DNA of 64,000 bases, taken from Prauserella endophytica (lineage in GTDB: Bacteria; Actinomycetota; Actinomycetes; Mycobacteriales; Pseudonocardiaceae). The translations under genes were made by a program, and so were the position numbers. The notes beneath the pieces were generated by a model that did no database searches, had not been told where the DNA came from, and worked only from the letters and a program-made list of their open reading frames with translations. The stretch's first letter is position 1, and every line of letters starts with the position of its first letter. The stretch covers positions 41,666-105,665 of the forward strand of contig NZ_SWMS01000023.1 in assembly GCF_005146945.1 (NCBI RefSeq), written 5' to 3'. Shown here piece after piece: positions 9,445 to 17,945 of this stretch.

Positions 9445-10289
9445 TCAGGCACCTCCTGACCTCAGCAGTGGCGCGGTCAGCTCGTGCAGCGGTGTGATCA
9501 GCGCCGGGTGGTCGCCGAGTTTTGTGGCCCGGTGCAGCAGCCGTGCCGCCACCCACAACAGGGCCCGCTGGCCGTCGTCGGTGTCCAGCACCGTGCCGAA
9601 GGTCCGCCAGACGCGGCGCGCCACGTCGGGGACGAGCAGGCTGTAGCAGTACAGCGAGGCCGCGTCGGTGCCCGCTGGGCCGCGCCCCCAGAATTCCCAA
9701 TCGAGGATGCCGAGTTCGGGTGCCAGCAGGTTGTTCCAGTGGAGATCGTTGTGGATGGTCTCCCAGCGGCGAATGTGCAGGTCAACGCCGAGCGTGTCAC
9801 GCACTCGCCGTGTGTCGATGCCGCGCGTGGCGTAGCGAGATGTCGACACTTGGCGCAAACGGTCCAGGCTGTGCGCAGGGACTCCCACCAATCATCCGAC
9901 AGATCCAGCGGAGCCTGGAGAACATCTGTGGGCGAGCACGGATGCCCGCCTAGGACGGTCATGACGTCGGCGCGGACGCGTCGGTGCTGGTCAGCCGCCT
10001 CCCACTGGGTGGTGTCGAGCACGCGCGGTTTCGGTACCCCACGGATGATGTTGGCGTCGAGGTTGCCAGTCCAGAAGTCGCTGCCGTGATCCAGCCATCG
10101 GGTTTGCTCAGAGCCCACCCGCAACCAGCAGAGGCCGCCGGCGCCACGGGCGACGGCGACGACGGACCGCAGCCGCCAGCCGAAGGTCGGTAGCTCGACG
10201 AGGGTCAGCCCGAAGTGGGCGGCGGCGTGGTCGAGGTTGTCGCGCATCCACGCGCGAAACGCCTCGTCGGAACGCTCAACCTCGGTCAT
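9445..10289 (-). pseudogene. Aminoglycoside phosphotransferase (APH)-like protein, frameshifted
   Basis: The N-terminal frame begins at ATG 10289 (MTEVERSDEAFRAWMRDNL) and runs to about 9870. The C-terminal frame then continues to the stop at 9445 and contains the Brenner-type motif HNDLHWNNLL (catalytic Asp and Asn) and the metal-binding LDWEFWGRG. One missing base near 9867 separates them; restoring it gives a protein of about 280 residues of the APH/choline kinase fold. The start overlaps the stop of the ATPase gene upstream (ATGA), so they were an operon. The frameshift may be genuine or a sequencing error. Confidence 0.75.
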
Positions 10290-10989
10290 GGAGTGATATG
10301 CCGCAGGTAGAACGCGGGCTCGGCGAGGAACCGCCGCCACTGCGCCGTGAGGTCCAGGCCGTCCCACTTCGCCCGGCGTGTCCCGTGGTCGCCGATCTCG
10401 ATGATGTCGGCACCTGCGCGCCGGAGTGTCCGAGGTCGTGCATGAGCGCCACGAGCTGGAGACACGAGGTGAACGACAGCGCCGCCTCGGGCTCGTCCAT
10501 GAGATAGAGCCCGCCACCTTGGAACATTTCGGCGAACACGGTCAAAAAGCCCTCGCCGTGACTCATCTCGCTCGTGTCAGCCTCCCAGTGCCCGCTCATC
10601 CCGGACACGGCATTCATCAGCCCGAACGCGGTCTCGGCGCGCAGGAAGAACCCCTTCCGTTTGGTGCGCGGGCCTGACCGCATCCGGGCACCTTCGGGTG
10701 TGGTTTCGAGTTGCACGACCTCGCCGAGGGGTGTGCGAGGGCGGTCGTTGCCGTACTTGCGGCCGGCGCGCCCGCCGTAGGCGTCGAGTTTGAACGCCTC
10801 GGCAATGGCTTCCACGACAGTGGATTTCCCGGAGCCGTTCTCGCCGACCAGCATTGTCACCGGAGCGGTGAATTCGAGCCCATTGTCGGCCAGTTCAGCC
10901 ACGCACGGCACCGTGTAGGGCCACGAGGTCAGGGCAGCGGGTCGCAGCCCCTCGGGGATGAACGCGCGTCGGACAGCATCCGCCTCTCC
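10286..10989 (-). pseudogene. AAA/ABC-type ATPase, broken
   Basis: The sequence SWPYTVPCVAELADNG, Walker A MLVGENGSGKSTVVEAIAEA, a signature-like MSHGEGFLTVFAEMF and Walker B GLYLMDEPEAAL identify a stand-alone SMC/ABC-like ATPase of about 230 residues. Two lesions are visible. A stop at about 10990-10992 cuts the N-terminus. A deletion of some 40 bases, out of frame, after DLGHSGAQ removes the expected ATHSP switch region before the frame DIIEIGDHGTRRAKWDG resumes to a TGA at 10286. It overlaps the phosphotransferase gene by 4 bases. Confidence 0.7.
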
Positions 10990-11003
10990 CTAATCCCTGT
11001 TCG

Positions 11004-11933
11004 TCAGCCATAGTCCGGTGCGCAAGCCCCAACCGGTCGGCAGTTGCCTGCTGGTCGGCACGCCGGGCTGCACGAGGGTCCGCATTGAGGGTCGCACATG
11101 GTCGGCACGCACATCGTCGCCGGCCGATCGGCGAACGCGGTGCGGAGCTCGTTGCTGACGTGGGCGGCTTTTTCGCTGGTCAACGCGGCGGCGAGGCTGC
11201 TCTCGCGCACATTGCCGATCGGAAGCCAGCGTGAGAACACGCACGGCCACACGATGCCGTCCGCCGCGACAGCGGCCGAGCCGCGACCGCATTGTCCGCA
11301 GAGCTGACCGACCGTGCCCGGCTGCCCGCGGCCGCCGCGCCCGACGTGCCGGAGCCGATCGCGGCCGATCTCAGGTACGCCGAGGTTCACCAGCTCCGCT
11401 GCCGCTTCGTTCACTCGCTGATTGTCGGCGAGGTCGATCAGCCCGGCGCGCAGCGGAATTCCGCTGCGCAGCGCCTTGCTGATGTTGGCACGTGTGCGGG
11501 CGAGCGAGGGGCGGCCAGTGATGGCAGCGTGCCGGTCAGGGTCGTCGGAGTAGTAGGAGGTCGCGAGGCTGACGCCAGGGCGGGAGAACACATGCCACAG
11601 CTCGTCGCTGATATGCACGAGGTTGGTGAACACCTCCACTTGCACATCATGGGCGAGCGCATGGTGCACCAACTCTGGCAACGCCGGGTGCAATGTGGGC
11701 TCGCCGCCGATCAACTGCACGGTCGTGACGCCCAGCTCCGCAGCTTGGTCGAGCACACCACGCCAGCCATCGGGCGTCATCGTGCCGTGGGTGCCCATCG
11801 GCGAGCTGCCTGCGTAACAGTGAGTGCACTCAAGCTGACAGCGGCCCGTGATCTCCAGCCACAGGAACGTCAACAGGTGACGGTCGCAGGTGACAGCGGT
11901 CAGCGCGGCATGGGCGTCATCGGCGTCAAGCAC
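11004..11933 (-). CDS. Radical SAM/SPASM domain protein
   Basis: The radical-SAM cluster motif CQLECTHC follows TFLWLEITGR near the N-terminus, then QLIGGEPTLHP (GGE motif for SAM binding) and a core up to IGRDRLRHVGRG. The C-terminal third has many cysteines (CGQCGRG, WPCVFSRWLPIGNV, CVPTMCDPQCGPSC), the pattern of a SPASM domain carrying auxiliary iron-sulfur clusters. Such enzymes usually modify ribosomally made peptides by C-C or C-S crosslinking or act in dehydrogenation. I chose GTG 11933; the frame is open to 12089 but the extra residues look non-native. No obvious precursor peptide is intact nearby. Confidence 0.8.
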   Translation of the reverse strand: MLDADDAHAALTAVTCDRHLLTFLWLEITGRCQLECTHCYAGSSPMGTHGTMTPDGWRGVLDQAAELGVTTVQLIGGEPTLHPALPELVHHALAHDVQVEVFTNLVHISDELWHVFSRPGVSLATSYYSDDPDRHAAITGRPSLARTRANISKALRSGIPLRAGLIDLADNQRVNEAAAELVNLGVPEIGRDRLRHVGRGGRGQPGTVGQLCGQCGRGSAAVAADGIVWPCVFSRWLPIGNVRESSLAAALTSEKAAHVSNELRTAFADRPATMCVPTMCDPQCGPSCSPACRPAGNCRPVGACAPDYG

Positions 11934-12172
11934 GTTCCAGCTAGCGGCATGCCGCGGAGAGGGTTGCGAACCGCGGACGACCAGTCGCCAAAGAGGTGCC
12001 ACCTCGCCGCGACCCCTGCCAACGCCGCTGTGGCTGATTCTGCTCCGCAGTCGTGTGTAGAGAGATCGAGCGACGCGGCGAGCGCGCACGTCGGAGAGGC
12101 GGTAACAGATTCGAGGTCGCGTGCGGTCTCCAAGCCACCCATGACGGAGACGGCCTTCAGGTCATCTGTCAT
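11900..12172 (-). CDS. Possible small gene upstream of the radical SAM gene
   Basis: A 90-codon frame from ATG 12172 overlaps the chosen radical SAM start by 34 bases. The protein has an acidic N-terminal helix (MTDDLKAVSVMGGLETARDL) and scattered Cys residues but no recognised motif. The ribosome-binding site is weak. It could be a substrate or partner of the radical SAM enzyme, or a chance frame; codon bias does not separate the alternatives. Confidence 0.3.
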   Translation of the reverse strand: MTDDLKAVSVMGGLETARDLESVTASPTCALAASLDLSTHDCGAESATAALAGVAARWHLFGDWSSAVRNPLRGMPLAGTCLTPMTPMPR

Positions 12173-12447
12173 TCCGCTGATGACCACGCAAAGTGATACG
12201 GCTACGACAATGTGGTGAACTCGCGGGACAATGTGGCCTCGTGGCGTGTGCTCCGGCTTATCGTGGACGATCTGGATGCGACGGTCAAAGCGGTACGCGC
12301 GGGCTACGCCAATGGGGAGGTGAGTAGGCCCGGTCGTGACGACGTCGTCGTCACTCGGGCGGCCCAGCCAGGCTCGTCGATGCGAGCGGCTCGTCCCCAG
12401 GGTCAGTGGCCGAGGACGAGCCAGGCGAGCTGGGTGAGTCGATGCCT

Positions 12448-12468
12448 TCACAGGTCCTTGTTGCGCAT
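12448..12468 (-). other. Six-codon ORF with a strong ribosome-binding site
   Basis: GGGAGGAGG lies 6 bases before ATG 12468, but only MRNKDL is encoded before TGA. Moving one frame after codon 6 would continue an Asp/Ser/Pro-rich peptide of about 37 residues to 12351. This looks like a frameshifted peptide gene, possibly a precursor for the radical SAM enzyme encoded downstream on the same strand. Confidence 0.35.
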
Positions 12469-12554
12469 GGCGAGCCTCCTCCCACAGATGGCGGACGGCC
12501 GAGTCTGGTAGCCCGAGCCGTCGCGAGCGGGCGCGGAACGAAAGCGGGACCAGT

Positions 12555-13820
12555 ATGACGGCACATGCAACGGGTCGGCACGAGCAGTCGGCTGGCGATC
12601 AGCGCGCGGCATCGCGTTTACTACCGCTGCGATTCACGCTGTACTTTGTCGCAACCGTGTTGGCAGCTGGCGCGATCTGGGCGGTGGCAGCGTTAACTGA
12701 AACAATCCACGGTGCAGATGGCACTACGTTCGGCGTGCTCGTGGTGTCCGGCCTGGTGGCGGGCGAGCTCGCTGGGCAGATCGAGCGTCGGCGTCGGCGC
12801 TTCTCCGACACGCCACACGTGAATTTCAGCTCGGTATGGACGCTGGCTGCCGCGTTGCTGCTGCCCCTGGACTTGGTCTCGCTGGTCGCCGTGGTGCTGT
12901 ATGCGCATCTCTGGGTACGAAGCTGGCGTGGCGTGACGGGCGTGCGTGCCTACCGCGTCGTGTTCAGCGTGGCCAACGTGATCGTGTCCTGCCAGGTGGC
13001 CCAGTGGTTCGCACGAGAGTTGGGCCTGTTCCCGCTCGGGTCGGAGCTGGCACTGACCGGAGTGCTGGCTCTGGCGGTGGTGGTCCTGGCGTATTTCGCG
13101 ACCAACTCGATCATCGTCGGGATCGCGATCGCGCTGCTGCATCCTGGGCGTTCGCTGGCTGGTTTGACCGGGCCTGCGAGTGAGAACGTGCTCGAGCTGG
13201 CTACCTTGTGCTTCGGGACGGTGGCGGCGGTGCTGGTGAGCACCGAGCCGTGGCTGGTGGGGTTGCTGGTGCTGCCGCTGTACGCGTTGCACCGCAGCGT
13301 GCTGGTCACCCAGTTGGAGCGCGCGGCGACGCGGGACGGCAAGACCGGTCTGCTGAACGCGGCGAGTTGGCGCGCCCAAGCGGATGCCGAACTCGATCGC
13401 GCCAGACGCCACGACAGGGCCGTGGGCCTGCTCATGATCGATATCGACCGCTTCCGCACGATCAACGAGCGCTACGACCGGGGTATCGGCGACGAGGTGC
13501 TGGGCGCGGTGGGCGCGACGTTGCGCAAGGGCACCCGGCAGGAGGATCTGTGCGGCCGGCTGGGTGGCGAGGAGTTCGTGATCATGTTGCCCGGGGTGGC
13601 CGGGCAGGACCTGGTGCGCGTCGCCGACCGCCTCCGGCGCCGCATTGCGGAGACCACGATTGCCACTGGCGCGCCCCTGCCGCTGCAGGTGAGCGTGTCC
13701 ATGGGGGCGGCGAGCTATCCGCGGGCCGGCTCGTCGGTGGAGGAGTTGCTGCTGGCGGCGGACAACGGGCTGTTCGCGGCCAAGGACGGGGGACGCAACC
13801 GGGTTGTGCTGGCCGGCTGA
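12555..13820 (+). CDS. Membrane-anchored GGDEF diguanylate cyclase
   Basis: The product is 421 residues. The N-terminal ~240 residues contain several hydrophobic helices (starting at about residues 25-45, 55-70 and 90-115, then three or four more), forming a membrane sensor. The C-terminal GGDEF domain begins at DGKTGLLNAASW. It has the Mg/GTP segment LLMIDIDRFRTINERYD, the active-site motif GGEEF at about residue 336, and RQED five residues before it, the RxxD inhibitory site. All features of an active, product-inhibited c-di-GMP synthase are present. No EAL domain is fused and no partner gene is adjacent. The start has only a weak ribosome-binding site. Confidence 0.9.
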   Translation: MTAHATGRHEQSAGDQRAASRLLPLRFTLYFVATVLAAGAIWAVAALTETIHGADGTTFGVLVVSGLVAGELAGQIERRRRRFSDTPHVNFSSVWTLAAALLLPLDLVSLVAVVLYAHLWVRSWRGVTGVRAYRVVFSVANVIVSCQVAQWFARELGLFPLGSELALTGVLALAVVVLAYFATNSIIVGIAIALLHPGRSLAGLTGPASENVLELATLCFGTVAAVLVSTEPWLVGLLVLPLYALHRSVLVTQLERAATRDGKTGLLNAASWRAQADAELDRARRHDRAVGLLMIDIDRFRTINERYDRGIGDEVLGAVGATLRKGTRQEDLCGRLGGEEFVIMLPGVAGQDLVRVADRLRRRIAETTIATGAPLPLQVSVSMGAASYPRAGSSVEELLLAADNGLFAAKDGGRNRVVLAG

Positions 13821-13835
13821 CCCCGGAGTACGTGG

Positions 13836-14201
13836 TTAGGGTGGCGGTGCTCGGTATTCGCGTGCCCAGTCGACCAGGGATCGCAGGGCGCGGAGCAGGC
13901 TGCGTCCAGCCGGGGTGAGCCGGTACCAGACGGCGCCGAATCGGTCTCCTTCCGCTCGACGCTCGACGAGTCCCTCATCGTGCAGTCGTTGCAGGGTGGT
14001 CGTCAGGACCTTTTCGCTGAGGGGACGCGTGTGGGAGGCCCAGCCGATGCGTTCCTCGACCTCGTTCACCTCGGCCCGAAGCTCGCCGAACCGTCGTTCT
14101 CCCGGCGCCAGGGCAGCCAGTACGGCGACGGTCCAGTCGCCGTTGAGCACGGCGAGGGTGTCGCGCACCTGCTGGCGGTATGGCATGTCCCAATCGGCCA
14201 C
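13836..14201 (-). CDS. HxlR-family transcriptional regulator
   Basis: The product is 121 residues with one winged helix: DTLAVLNGDWTVAVLAALAPG, RRFGELRAEV, LSEKVLTTTLQRLHDEGLVERR, then the wing GAVWYRLTPAGRSLL. This is the full-length, single-domain layout of HxlR proteins, which bind DNA as dimers and often respond to electrophiles or oxidants. No cysteine is present, so a thiol switch is unlikely. The GTG at 14201 and an ATG at 14186 are both possible starts. A perfect palindrome typical of this family lies about 135 bases upstream at 14336-14353. Confidence 0.85.
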   Translation of the reverse strand: MADWDMPYRQQVRDTLAVLNGDWTVAVLAALAPGERRFGELRAEVNEVEERIGWASHTRPLSEKVLTTTLQRLHDEGLVERRAEGDRFGAVWYRLTPAGRSLLRALRSLVDWAREYRAPPP

Positions 14202-14335
14202 CCCGGTTGCGTATCACGATCAACACCGCGGGTTGACGACCCCCGGCGACCCGATCGGGTGGTGTACCGCAAGACCGTTTTCGAGGGCTGACCTGGTGTA
14301 GGTCGAACGGGTGAAGATTGCCCGACTAACCCTGG

Positions 14336-14353
14336 GGTAAGTCGGTACTTACC
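14336..14353. promoter_or_regulatory. Palindrome, candidate HxlR operator
   Basis: GGTAAGT-CGGT-ACTTACC is a perfect 7-bp inverted repeat with a 4-bp centre. Short palindromes built on GTA..TAC/ACTTAC are typical of HxlR-type regulators, and the HxlR gene is the nearest regulator. No recognisable target gene starts immediately downstream on the plus strand. Confidence 0.45.
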
Positions 14354-14903
14354 TTGCACTCAGTCGAGGTCCGCGCGCTACACGTAGATCAATCCGCCGC
14401 CGCGGATGGCGACAGAGGCGCGCAGAGGGGGGACTTGGCCATGGTTCATCGTCGACCGTTGATGACCGCACCCGATCCCGCTGCCGGGGTAGCGAGATGC
14501 ATCTTCTATGGGTGTGGCGATGCCGGACGAGATGCTGGCGTCTGGGGAGGCGCAGCGGGCTGTGCTCAAGCTCTGATAGGCGCGTTGCTGAGCATGCCTG
14601 GCCGCTCAGTGATTCAGGTCTTTGCGTTTGCCTGGCCGCTACGCCGTGGCCAGGTGGCTCCCGGCAGGGATGACGGCGATGAGTGCACCCGCGACGAGGA
14701 CAGGGCTCAATGCGAGAGTGCTGCGCTGGCGTGGCTGCCGAGCGGCTCGCCAGGTCAGGGTGATGTCGGCTGTGGAGAGTCATGTCAGGGCCGAGGCCCC
14801 GTGGTCGCGGGTGGCGACGGGGGCACCGGTGAGTCGGGTGCCGGTGCGCCGGTCTGGTGGTCGCGGCGTTGGTCACCGGCGTGCCGCGCGGGGGGTGTGT
14901 GGG
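14354..14903 (+). other. Region without a supportable gene
   Basis: About 550 bases between the palindrome and the prepilin peptidase. The peptidase frame is open back to 14622, but the extra residues are Arg-rich, lack motifs and have no better start site. Other open frames look like shadows. The region may hold the 5' end of the Tad locus transcript. Confidence 0.35.
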
Positions 14904-15536
14904 ATGTCGACGATGTTGTGGCTTATTGGGGTCGGAGTGCTGCTTGGTCCCGGGCTGGTCGCCGTTGCCGAACGCAGCCTGGGCTCTCGTCAGGGACCAT
15001 GCAGTTCATGTGTGGTGGTGCTGGTTGCGGCGTCGGTGGGGTGTGCGGTGTTGTTCGCCGTGGGGTGGGCGCGGTTTGGACCGGGCCCGGTGGCAGTGGC
15101 GTGGTGCTGGGCGTGTGCGATGAGCTGCGTGCTGACGATCACCGACGTACGGTCTGGGCGTTTGCCGTTTCCGATCGTGGCCGCGATGACAGCCGGAGGC
15201 TTGGCGTGCTTGACGATGGCTGCGGCCGCCGAGAATCGCTGGACGAACTTGGGCTTCGCCTGCGGGGCGGCGCTAGGGGTGTTGGCCATGGCGGCAGCGG
15301 TGCAGGCGGTGGCACCGGAGCACACCGGCGGCGGGGACACCGCTCTGTACGGGGCGGTCGCGCTGTATCTGGGCTGGTTCGGCTGGAATGTCCTGGCGAC
15401 CGGACTGCTGCTGGCTGCCGGCCTAACCGCGGTAGTCGCCATCGCGGTCGCGGTGGTCACGCACCAAGCGCGCGCCCGTTTTCCCGCCGGTCCTTCCGTG
15501 CTGGCTGGCGCCCTGCTGGGGATGTTGTTCGCGTAG
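14904..15536 (+). CDS. Prepilin peptidase (A24 family) of the Tad locus
   Basis: The product is a 210-residue polytopic membrane protein. The two aspartates of the type IV prepilin peptidase family are present, in TDVRSGRLP at about residue 80 and in GGGDTALYG at about 145. It lacks the N-terminal methylase domain of PilD, as usual for TadV/CpaA. It would cleave the leader of the pilin at 22207 and the pseudopilins at 22965-24258, all encoded downstream on the same strand. ATG 14904 is preceded by GGGGGTG at a suitable distance and begins directly with a hydrophobic helix. Confidence 0.85.
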   Translation: MSTMLWLIGVGVLLGPGLVAVAERSLGSRQGPCSSCVVVLVAASVGCAVLFAVGWARFGPGPVAVAWCWACAMSCVLTITDVRSGRLPFPIVAAMTAGGLACLTMAAAAENRWTNLGFACGAALGVLAMAAAVQAVAPEHTGGGDTALYGAVALYLGWFGWNVLATGLLLAAGLTAVVAIAVAVVTHQARARFPAGPSVLAGALLGMLFA

Positions 15537-15612
15537 CGAACCGATCGACGCTGAGCGTCGGCTCGCGCGGAGCGGACGGCTCTGCGAGTTCGACAGCGTG
15601 GGGGAATGCGTG

Positions 15613-16176
15613 ATGGCTTGCTCGATCTGGCGCTCGTCGGCCTGGGGTGTCATCGTGGCGGTGGCGCTCGGCGCTTCGTTGCTGGTGTCCGGGTGCAGCG
15701 GCGAGAGGCCGTCCGCGCCACCGCCACTGGATTCGTCTGCGCCATCCCAGGGATCGCTGGCTCCGTCGGCGTCGCTGGATGCGGCGGCCGCGGTAGAGGC
15801 CGCGTACACCCAGTTCTGGCCGCGTTCGGCTCAGACGCCGCACAAGCCCGAGGACACCTGGCGTGACGCGATCGCCGCGATCGCCATTGAGCCGCAGCTG
15901 AGCGTCACGTTAGAGGCAATGCGCCGCAACAAGGCGGCCGGGTTCACCACCTACGGTGAGGTTGTCGTGCGTATCACTTCGGTCGAGGTGAGCGGCGACA
16001 CGGCCAAGGTGGTCGACTGTCAGGACGCCTCCCGTGCGGGCCAGGCCGACGCGCGCACCGGTGACCCGAAGACCGTTGGCGTGCCTCGAATGCCGGTCAC
16101 GGCGACGATGAAGCGCGATCAAGCTTCCGGGCAGTGGAAGGTGGCTCGACTGCGCTTTCCTGGGGGTGCGTGCTGA
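15613..16176 (+). CDS. Putative lipoprotein
   Basis: The product is 187 residues. A signal peptide with a hydrophobic core (WGVIVAVALGASLLVSGC) ends in the lipobox LVSGC, predicting a diacylglyceryl-cysteine anchor on the outer face of the membrane. A Pro/Ser-rich linker follows, then a compact domain (AYTQFWPRSAQ ... SGQWKVARLRFPGGAC) resembling the NTF2-like fold of small actinobacterial secreted proteins; that fold call is tentative. It sits between the prepilin peptidase and a secreted protein and overlaps the latter by 1 base (TGATG), so it is probably part of the Tad operon. Confidence 0.75.
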   Translation: MACSIWRSSAWGVIVAVALGASLLVSGCSGERPSAPPPLDSSAPSQGSLAPSASLDAAAAVEAAYTQFWPRSAQTPHKPEDTWRDAIAAIAIEPQLSVTLEAMRRNKAAGFTTYGEVVVRITSVEVSGDTAKVVDCQDASRAGQADARTGDPKTVGVPRMPVTATMKRDQASGQWKVARLRFPGGAC

Positions 16177-17114
16177 TGCATCGTGGACTGCTCGCCATCC
16201 CCGCGTGTCTGGCTGCGGCCACGGGTGTGCTGGCGGCCAGCCCGTCGGCGGCGGCTGACGAACCTCACGATGATGGCCAGGTCGTCGTGACGCCGGTGGA
16301 CCCGTATGGTCAGTACACGCCACCGCGGGTGGATCTGCGGGCGTTGTACTCGCGCGGCGAGGCGCCGATCCGCCGCGGCGGACCGCAGGCGACGTCGTCG
16401 CCCGGGAGCCTAGCGGGCACCGACGGGACCGGGACGGCCGACGCGTCGAGTGGTCTGCCGCCGGGCTGCTTCCTGGGTGGGTTCCCCGTTGGTGACGGCC
16501 CGGGAGGTATCCGGTCGGGCGGCAATGCGGTGGGGCTGCGGTGTCTGCCGTCCGTGCCGGCGGATGCCCCGCCGGGGGCGCAGGCTCCCGGCCCACCACC
16601 CTTGCCGACTCCGGCAGAGCTGGCCGCGAGAGCGTTCGAGCAGCTTCGTCTTCCTTTGCCGGTGCCGCGGCATTCGCCGGATGTGCGGTTGCCGGATGGG
16701 CGGGACGCCACGATCGTTGGGGAGAACACCTGGGTGTGGACCGACCGGAGCGTGTGGCATCCGGCGGTGCAGCGGGTGCAGGTGGGTCCCGTCTGGGCGG
16801 AGGTGACCGCGACGCCTGTGGCGATGTTGTTCAACTCCGGCACCGGCGGCTCGATGTCGTGTGCGGGTCCGGGCACGCCGTATGACCGGTCGTACGGGCT
16901 GCACGCTGCCAGCCCCGATTGCGGTTTTGTGTACACCCGCTCGTCGGTCGGGCAGCCGAACGACCAGGCCACGGCGGAGTGGGCGATCCAGTGGTCGGTG
17001 AGCTGGGTCGGCTCGGACGGCACCACGGAGGTCGGCGGGGACTTCCCGCAGATGAGTTCGCGGGCCGCGGCCACGTTCGCGGTGGCCGAGGTGCAGGCCC
17101 TGCGCGCGAACTGA
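16176..17114 (+). CDS. Secreted protein of the Tad locus
   Basis: The product is 312 residues. A cleavable signal peptide (MHRGLLAIPACLAAATGVLA..., AxA site at SAAA) is followed by a Pro/Gly-rich region of about 140 residues. A C-terminal domain contains TWVWTDRSVWHP and conserved-looking cysteines (MSCAGPGTPY, SPDCGFVYTRSS). Proteins of this kind recur in actinobacterial Tad-like clusters, but I know no function. It begins within the stop of the lipoprotein gene and ends about 100 bases before the main pilus-assembly operon. Confidence 0.7.
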   Translation: MHRGLLAIPACLAAATGVLAASPSAAADEPHDDGQVVVTPVDPYGQYTPPRVDLRALYSRGEAPIRRGGPQATSSPGSLAGTDGTGTADASSGLPPGCFLGGFPVGDGPGGIRSGGNAVGLRCLPSVPADAPPGAQAPGPPPLPTPAELAARAFEQLRLPLPVPRHSPDVRLPDGRDATIVGENTWVWTDRSVWHPAVQRVQVGPVWAEVTATPVAMLFNSGTGGSMSCAGPGTPYDRSYGLHAASPDCGFVYTRSSVGQPNDQATAEWAIQWSVSWVGSDGTTEVGGDFPQMSSRAAATFAVAEVQALRAN

Positions 17115-17123
17115 CGGACAGGA

Positions 17124-17167
17124 CTTTGACAACCGCATTCTGCGACAGATTCGTTTCTCGCATTCTG
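17124..17167 (+). promoter_or_regulatory. Candidate promoter and paired operator of the Tad operon
   Basis: TTGACA (17124-17129) could be a -35 box, though the -10 region is weak. Two identical 11-mers CGCATTCTGCG (17132-17142 and 17157-17167), each with CGCA/TGCG dyad symmetry, lie 25 bp apart just upstream of the 17216 gene. They look like tandem operators for a dimeric regulator. Confidence 0.45.
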
Positions 17168-17215
17168 CGGAAATAAAGGCAACAACATTTTTGGAATGGG
17201 GAAGGAGTTACCCCA

Positions 17216-17914
17216 GTGGGTACTGCTGTGTCTTTTTCCCGGCCGCCACAGCCGCGCAGCGGCGACTCGGGGCTCACCGGCCAGGGCGAGGAGGGCGATG
17301 GCCCGCGGGTGCCCCGGCGGCGCCGCTGGTGGCTGCTGGGCGTCGCGGTCGTGCTGGCCGCGGTGGTCGCGTACGGCAACCACGCGCTGATCGCGGGGCA
17401 GGACGAGCGGGTCGACGTGTTGGTGCTGACCCGCGACGTCGGGTGGGGCCAGCGGATCGGCGAAGGCGATCTCGGCGTAGCCAAGGCGGTCCCGGACCAG
17501 CGGCTGGCCTCCATCCCCGCCAGCGACCGAGCCGGGGTGGTCGGCCAGGTCGCGCGCTCGACGCTGCCTGCGGGCACCGTGCTCGCCCCCGGCCAGCTGT
17601 CCGCGCAGCCGGTTCCCGGGCCGGGCGAGCGCCTCGTCGGGCTGCCGGTGAAACCGGGGCACCTGCCCGCCCGCGGGTTGGCACCCGGCGACCTGGTCCA
17701 GGTGACCCCGGTCGCGGGAGGCACCGGAACCGATGCGAGCCAATCCACGGCGAGCACGGCCGGGCCGTTTCGCGCGCGGGTGCTCGGGGTTGGCCCGCCG
17801 GACTCCACCGGCGCGGTCACGGTCGATGTCCTGGTCGGCGCGGACACCGCGCAGGCCGCAAGCAGCGCCGCCGCGGGCCAGGTGGTCCTGGTCCAGCTCG
17901 GTCCCGGCGCCTAA
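17216..17914 (+). CDS. SAF-domain protein, CpaB/RcpC-like pilus assembly factor
   Basis: The product is 232 residues. A proline- and glycine-rich cytoplasmic N-terminus precedes one membrane helix at about residues 39-58 (WWLLGVAVVLAAVVAYGNHA). A SAF domain follows (VLVLTRDVGWGQRIGEGDL ... LPAGTVLAPGQLS), as in CpaB. In diderms CpaB works at the outer-membrane secretin; in actinomycetes it presumably acts at the cell-wall side of the pilus machine. GTG 17216 is preceded by GGGGAAGGAG. It opens the operon that runs through the CpaE-like, CpaF, TadB and TadC genes. Confidence 0.8.
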   Translation: MGTAVSFSRPPQPRSGDSGLTGQGEEGDGPRVPRRRRWWLLGVAVVLAAVVAYGNHALIAGQDERVDVLVLTRDVGWGQRIGEGDLGVAKAVPDQRLASIPASDRAGVVGQVARSTLPAGTVLAPGQLSAQPVPGPGERLVGLPVKPGHLPARGLAPGDLVQVTPVAGGTGTDASQSTASTAGPFRARVLGVGPPDSTGAVTVDVLVGADTAQAASSAAAGQVVLVQLGPGA

Positions 17915-17945
17915 AAGACGACTGCTGTCTGGAAGGGCGGTGAGG

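Noticed and set aside
12212..12511. A 99-codon plus-strand frame upstream of the GGDEF gene
   Set aside because: It has no ribosome-binding site or motif, and lies opposite the strong ribosome-binding site of the minus-strand six-codon frame.
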